Shown here: one piece after another, positions 6,261-9,201 of the stretch | Position numbering within the stretch: the stretch's first letter is position 1 | How the letters are laid out: each line of letters starts with the position of its first letter | Assembly: GCA_027592105.1 (NCBI GenBank) | Contig: JAQCLA010000089.1 | Location: 1 to 9,201 of the forward strand | From: Pseudomonadota bacterium | GTDB taxonomy: Bacteria > Pseudomonadota > Alphaproteobacteria > Rhodobacterales > Rhodobacteraceae | Direction: 5' to 3' | Length of the DNA stretch: 9,201 nt | Made by a program: the position numbers and the translations under genes | The notes under the pieces: generated by a model | Databases searched by the model: none | Seen by the model: the letters and a program-made list of their open reading frames with translations, nothing else | Told to the model about the DNA's origin: nothing

Positions 6261-6508
6261 AAAAAAATACAATCGCGCTAGTCATCGGATTGGGGCTGTT
6301 ATCGGCATGCGGAGCGCCCGGGGCGCTTGACCCGCATTCCAATGCCACCCCGATGCACGAAACCGAGGTTCACAGTGAAAACACGGCCATGCATGGGCAG
6401 GCCGGAGACGTCGAATTCATGCTCGACGACGATGTGTTCACTGTCGAGCGCTCACGCTTCGCCTTTCTCATCGCCTTGGCCTTCTATCTGCCATTTCTGG
6501 TGATCTAG
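6257..6508 (+). CDS. Small lipoprotein with C-terminal transmembrane helix (83 aa)
   Basis: Not recognised by family. From GTG 6257 the protein begins MKKNTIALVIGLGLLSACG, a textbook lipoprotein signal with lipobox LSAC and Cys18 lipidated. This start is preferred over ATG 6245 and the upstream ATG 6209 because it gives a compact signal and overlaps the preceding stop as GTGA, typical of translational coupling; GGGG lies upstream. The mature part is rich in His and Met (PHSNATPMHETEVHSENTAMHG, residues 26-47), then acidic (MLDDD), and ends in a hydrophobic helix (about residues 66-83, FAFLIALAFYLPFLVI) that runs to the very C-terminus. N-terminal lipid plus C-terminal helix is unusual. The region after the signal could bind metal, but that is speculative. 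The following 612-aa protein lies in the same frame beyond a single TAG, so this could be the N-terminal part of a larger ancestral gene. Confidence 0.6.
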   Translation: MKKNTIALVIGLGLLSACGAPGALDPHSNATPMHETEVHSENTAMHGQAGDVEFMLDDDVFTVERSRFAFLIALAFYLPFLVI

Positions 6509-6560
6509 CGCCGCTTCGGCGTTCGCTGGCGCGGGATAAGGCCGAATGGCCAACCGCGCC
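6509..6560 (+). other. Two consecutive stem-loops in the gap before the 612-aa protein gene
   Basis: The first, CGCCG-CTT-CGGCG (6509-6521), begins right after the TAG stop. The second has outer arms GGCGCGG (6528-6534) and CCGCGCC (6554-6560) and an inner GGCC-GAAT-GGCC hairpin (6540-6551). No T-tract follows either one, so they are more likely mRNA stability or processing structures than terminators. The remaining gap to ATG 6599 shows only a poorly placed GAGG (6581-6584) and an AAGCGG as candidate ribosome-binding sites. Confidence 0.4.
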
Positions 6561-6598
6561 GAGGCATCTCGCGCAGCGTTGAGGATGTAAGCGGTACC

Positions 6599-8437
6599 AT
6601 GCATATACAGGCAAATATATATTTCACCCAATCACAGGTGAAATGCGTTCCCACCGATCCGGAGCTTTCGTCTTTCTGCGAGCAGCTTGCGCTCGACGAT
6701 GGCGCGCTCGAATTTCGATTGCGGCTTTTCGCTGCGCGCATTCGCGGGGATGCGAGCGTCGTCAGCGTCGCGCTTGCCGTGCCGCCTGATTGCGTCCTGC
6801 GCGCCCAAGGCGGCCCGTCCCCCTTTGGCGATATTCCCGAAGATGAATTGCACATCTTCGCACCAAGCGACAATGCCCCCGCCGCTGCCATCGCGGTCGA
6901 GCGGAGCGTGTGTGACGAGGTCGCGGCCTTTGCTCAGTCTTATGGCATGCAGCCCGCCGCCATCATCGTGCCGGGTGATGAAACAGGGCCGGACATCACA
7001 TTCCCGCTGACAGCTTGCCAGACCGACGCGGTGCCAAGCGCGCAGGGCGCATCTGCCCCCTGCGCGGCCAGTAGCGCGATCGAAATGCCCCCCGCCCTTC
7101 AGCGTGAATTGCACAAACGCAAGCAGCAAGAGGCCCGCAAGGCCGAGCGCGCGAACAAGAGCTGGGCGCTCGGCGGGGTTTTCAGCCCGACACAAGACGC
7201 AGAGCACGCACCCGTGCCAGCGCTTCAGCCCTTTGCCCCAGTCCCGCGCTTTTTGCAGGGCGCGCAGAGCGACACGACGCAAGAAAAAGATGTCGTGGTC
7301 GAAGCTGCACCCATCGCACCGGCCAGCATGCCGGAGGCAGCCACGCAGGCAGAAGAGCGCACCGAGATTGTCGCGGCCAATGATCCTTCCACGCCGCTAT
7401 GGCGTAAGCGGCCCGCGGTGATGATCGGTGGCGCGGCCTGTGTCGCCTTGCTGCTTGGCACGGCCGCGTTCTTGCCCCTTGGGCAACACGCGCGCGAGGT
7501 TGCCCCACCGGTCATGCCCGCGCAAACCGCAATCGCCGCCGCGCAGCCTGTGGTCACGCCCCGCGCAAACGCACCCGCGCAAGAAACCGCCCGCGCGCCG
7601 GACGCAACCGCCACACCCAATGCGACAGCGGTGGTTTTGAGTAGCTCGACCTCATTGGCCAGAAGCGAGGCGATGAACCCGACACGCCCCCAACCGCCCA
7701 ACATCGATGATCGCGCGCCTGCACCGATTGGCTTGCCGCAATTGGACAGCGCGCTTGGCTTGGGCCTTGCGGGCGGCGGGCTTGCGGCGACAGCCAGCGA
7801 CAGCATCGCTTCCCGATTTGCCGCGACCTTTCCGTCAGAGCCGGAAATCACGCAGATCATGCCGCCGCGCGTACCCGGTCGGCTTTTGAACAATGGACGC
7901 AGCATCGCGAACCTACAGGCGGCCAATTCACCCAGCCCGGCGCAGGCGCTGCGTCCCGTCACTTTGTTGCGTCCGGCTTCGGCACTGGCGCGCATCGTCC
8001 CGCAGCCAAGGCCAGCGCGCCCTGCGCCCAGCCCGATCCTAGCGCCGGCCCTTGCCACACCGGAACCACCCCGCCCATCCACGCTCACGCCGATCAGCCT
8101 TTTGGGACCGGCAAGCGCACCACGGCCCGTGGCGCGCCCCGTCTCGCTTTTGGTCGGGTCGCGCGATACCGACACAGTTCCGGAATTGGAAGCGGTGGCA
8201 ACCGCACCCGCACTTGCCCCCGACACCCTTCCACAAGGGCCAGTGGCAGGCTTGCGTGTCTTGGCCATCGTGGGAACCGGCGATCAGCGCCAAGCACTTG
8301 TGCAGACCGGCCCAAATCAGACAGCCGTTCTGGTCGCAGGCGCAACGACACAGCGCTGGCAAGTTCTGGAGGTCAGGCGCGAAGGGATCGTGCTGCGCGT
8401 GAACGGCCGGGCCCAACTTTTGCCGATCGGCCTTTGA
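6599..8437 (+). CDS. Bitopic membrane protein with PilM/GspL-like N-terminus and PilP/GspC-like C-terminal domain
   Basis: The 612-aa protein appears to span the inner membrane once. Residues 1 to about 145 resemble the divided actin-like fold of PilM/GspL as seen in long Rhodobacterales PilP-like proteins, especially EDELHIF followed by AIAVERSVCDEVAAFAQSYG and an AAIIVP strand; the domain is short and diverged. A basic helix (LQRELHKRKQQEARKAERAN, after residue 160) precedes the single membrane helix (residues about 273-292). Residues 295-545 are a Pro/Ala-rich periplasmic linker with three copies of a [RT]P[VI][ST]LL motif (452, 497, 513). Residues 552-612 (LRVLAIVGTGDQRQALVQTG, then RWQVLEVRREGIVLRVNG) match the beta-rich PilP/GspC homology domain that joins the inner-membrane platform to the secretin. 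I infer a trans-envelope scaffold role. The start codon has a poor ribosome-binding site; the frame is open back to the TAG at 6506-6508 without another ATG, GTG or TTG. Domain assignments are from pattern recognition only. Confidence 0.6.
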   Translation: MHIQANIYFTQSQVKCVPTDPELSSFCEQLALDDGALEFRLRLFAARIRGDASVVSVALAVPPDCVLRAQGGPSPFGDIPEDELHIFAPSDNAPAAAIAVERSVCDEVAAFAQSYGMQPAAIIVPGDETGPDITFPLTACQTDAVPSAQGASAPCAASSAIEMPPALQRELHKRKQQEARKAERANKSWALGGVFSPTQDAEHAPVPALQPFAPVPRFLQGAQSDTTQEKDVVVEAAPIAPASMPEAATQAEERTEIVAANDPSTPLWRKRPAVMIGGAACVALLLGTAAFLPLGQHAREVAPPVMPAQTAIAAAQPVVTPRANAPAQETARAPDATATPNATAVVLSSSTSLARSEAMNPTRPQPPNIDDRAPAPIGLPQLDSALGLGLAGGGLAATASDSIASRFAATFPSEPEITQIMPPRVPGRLLNNGRSIANLQAANSPSPAQALRPVTLLRPASALARIVPQPRPARPAPSPILAPALATPEPPRPSTLTPISLLGPASAPRPVARPVSLLVGSRDTDTVPELEAVATAPALAPDTLPQGPVAGLRVLAIVGTGDQRQALVQTGPNQTAVLVAGATTQRWQVLEVRREGIVLRVNGRAQLLPIGL

Positions 8438-9201
8438 TCACTGCGCCGGCTCATCCTCGGCGGGGCCGGCGATGACGCCTTGCGACAAGAGCAGGTCAAG
8501 ATCCAGCTCTTGCCCCGCCAATAACCCGGTCAGAACCGCGAATGTATCGCTGCCCAAGCGTGGTGCGGCAGTGGGCGGAATGGGCGGTGTCTGCGACAGC
8601 TTGAGGGGCGAGGCGACACCAGCCAGGTGATGCCCATCAGGCGTGCGCGGTGCCGTGCGCATGCCGCGCGCCTGCACATGGGGGTCGGCAAAGACACGGC
8701 CGATATCGTTGATCGGGCCTGCTGGCACCTTGGCCGTGTTCAGCGCCGCGATCCAATCATCCAGACGGCGCCCCGCAAGCAGGCGCTCCAACAAGGGGAT
8801 CAGCGTATCGCGGTTCCTGACCCGGCCCGGATTGGTGGCAAAGCGCGGATCAAGCGCGAGTTCCGGCGCACCCGCGACATCGCAAAAACGCGCGAATTGC
8901 CCGTCATTGCCGATGGCCAGAATGATATGCCCATCCGATGTCGGAAAGACTTGATATGGCACGATGGTGGGATGGGCATTGCCCATCCGCACAGGGGGCG
9001 TGCCGGTGGCCAAGAAATTCGTCGCCTGATTGGCCAGCGTTGCGACCTGCACATCCAACAGCGACATGTCGATCTGTTGCCCCTGCCCCGTGGCATCGCG
9101 ATGACGTAGCGCCGACAAGATCCCGATGACCGCATAAAGCCCGGTCAACAGATCGGTCAGCGCAACCCCGGTTTTCATCGGCTCAGCACCCGGCGTGCCA
9201 T
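8438..9201 (-). CDS. CaiB/BaiF family (class III) CoA-transferase, partial
   Basis: The C-terminal 254 or so residues of a family III CoA-transferase; the N-terminal third of a roughly 380-400-aa protein lies beyond the window. The frame is open to base 9201, and residues before Met 9178 still fit the family (GTPGAEPMKTGVALTDLLTG), so that Met is internal. The Asp in ALTDLLTG (codon 9152-9154) probably corresponds to the catalytic aspartate (Asp169 in formyl-CoA transferase) that carries the CoA thioester. Further conserved blocks are ALRHRDATGQGQQIDMSLLD, GNAHPTIVPYQVFPTSDGH, AIGNDGQFARFCDVAG and KVPAGPINDIGRVFADPHVQARGM. The family moves CoA between carboxylic acids such as oxalate/formate, carnitine or succinate and others; the substrate cannot be told here. 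It is convergent with the 612-aa protein and shares no intergenic base with it. Confidence 0.9.
   Translation of the reverse strand, partial: GTPGAEPMKTGVALTDLLTGLYAVIGILSALRHRDATGQGQQIDMSLLDVQVATLANQATNFLATGTPPVRMGNAHPTIVPYQVFPTSDGHIILAIGNDGQFARFCDVAGAPELALDPRFATNPGRVRNRDTLIPLLERLLAGRRLDDWIAALNTAKVPAGPINDIGRVFADPHVQARGMRTAPRTPDGHHLAGVASPLKLSQTPPIPPTAAPRLGSDTFAVLTGLLAGQELDLDLLLSQGVIAGPAEDEPAQ
8444..8471. terminator. GC-rich inverted repeat just past the convergent stops, possible weak terminator
   Basis: CGCCGGC (8444-8450) and GCCGGCG (8465-8471) form a 7-bp all-G-C stem with a 14-nt loop. It lies 7 nt beyond the stop of the plus-strand 612-aa gene and within the last codons of the CoA-transferase gene. 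No T-tract follows in either direction, so the call is weak. Confidence 0.25.

Noticed and set aside
7225..8268. 347-aa minus-strand ORF within the 612-aa protein gene
   Set aside because: It is a Gly/Ala/Arg-rich shadow of the Pro/Ala linker on the opposite strand, with no domain or start signal.

Overview
This GC-rich window looks like an alphaproteobacterial chromosome, most likely from the Rhodobacterales/Roseobacter group. That placement is an inference from protein character (BisC-type reductase, DUF6522 protein, PilM/PilP-like bitopic protein) and strongly GC-biased codon use. I see no tRNA or rRNA gene, CRISPR array or transposase.

Left part (20-4937) is ordinary metabolism and transport. 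A cytoplasmic BisC-type molybdoenzyme (20-2236, +) converges on a class IV PLP aminotransferase (2298-3224, -), with a 13-bp-stem inverted repeat between them that probably terminates both. The aminotransferase is divergent from a small DUF6522 protein (3357-3671, +). The intergenic region between them holds direct and inverted repeats, and the two ribosome-binding sites form the arms of a perfect 10-bp inverted repeat. A two-domain chromate transporter, ChrA (3726-4937), follows DUF6522 and ends at a likely intrinsic terminator (4947-4964).

Middle part (4938-5350) has no convincing gene. It holds that terminator, AT-richer patches, and a possible promoter for the next block.

Right part (5351-8437, +) is the most interesting. 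Four genes run in one direction: a 225-aa glycine-zipper/coiled-coil lipoprotein, a 79-aa lipoprotein that overlaps it by 8 nt, an 83-aa lipoprotein with a C-terminal membrane helix that overlaps the previous stop by GTGA, and a 612-aa bitopic membrane protein. The last has a PilM/GspL-like cytoplasmic part, one membrane helix, a long Pro/Ala linker and a PilP/GspC-like C-terminal domain. I infer a small cell-envelope assembly related to type IV pilus or type II secretion scaffolds. No secretin, ATPase or pilin is in the window, so this remains a hypothesis. The third and fourth genes lie in one reading frame separated by a single TAG.

The window closes with the C-terminal two thirds of a CaiB/BaiF-type CoA-transferase (8438-9201, -, cut by the window edge). 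Its stop codon directly abuts the stop of the 612-aa protein.
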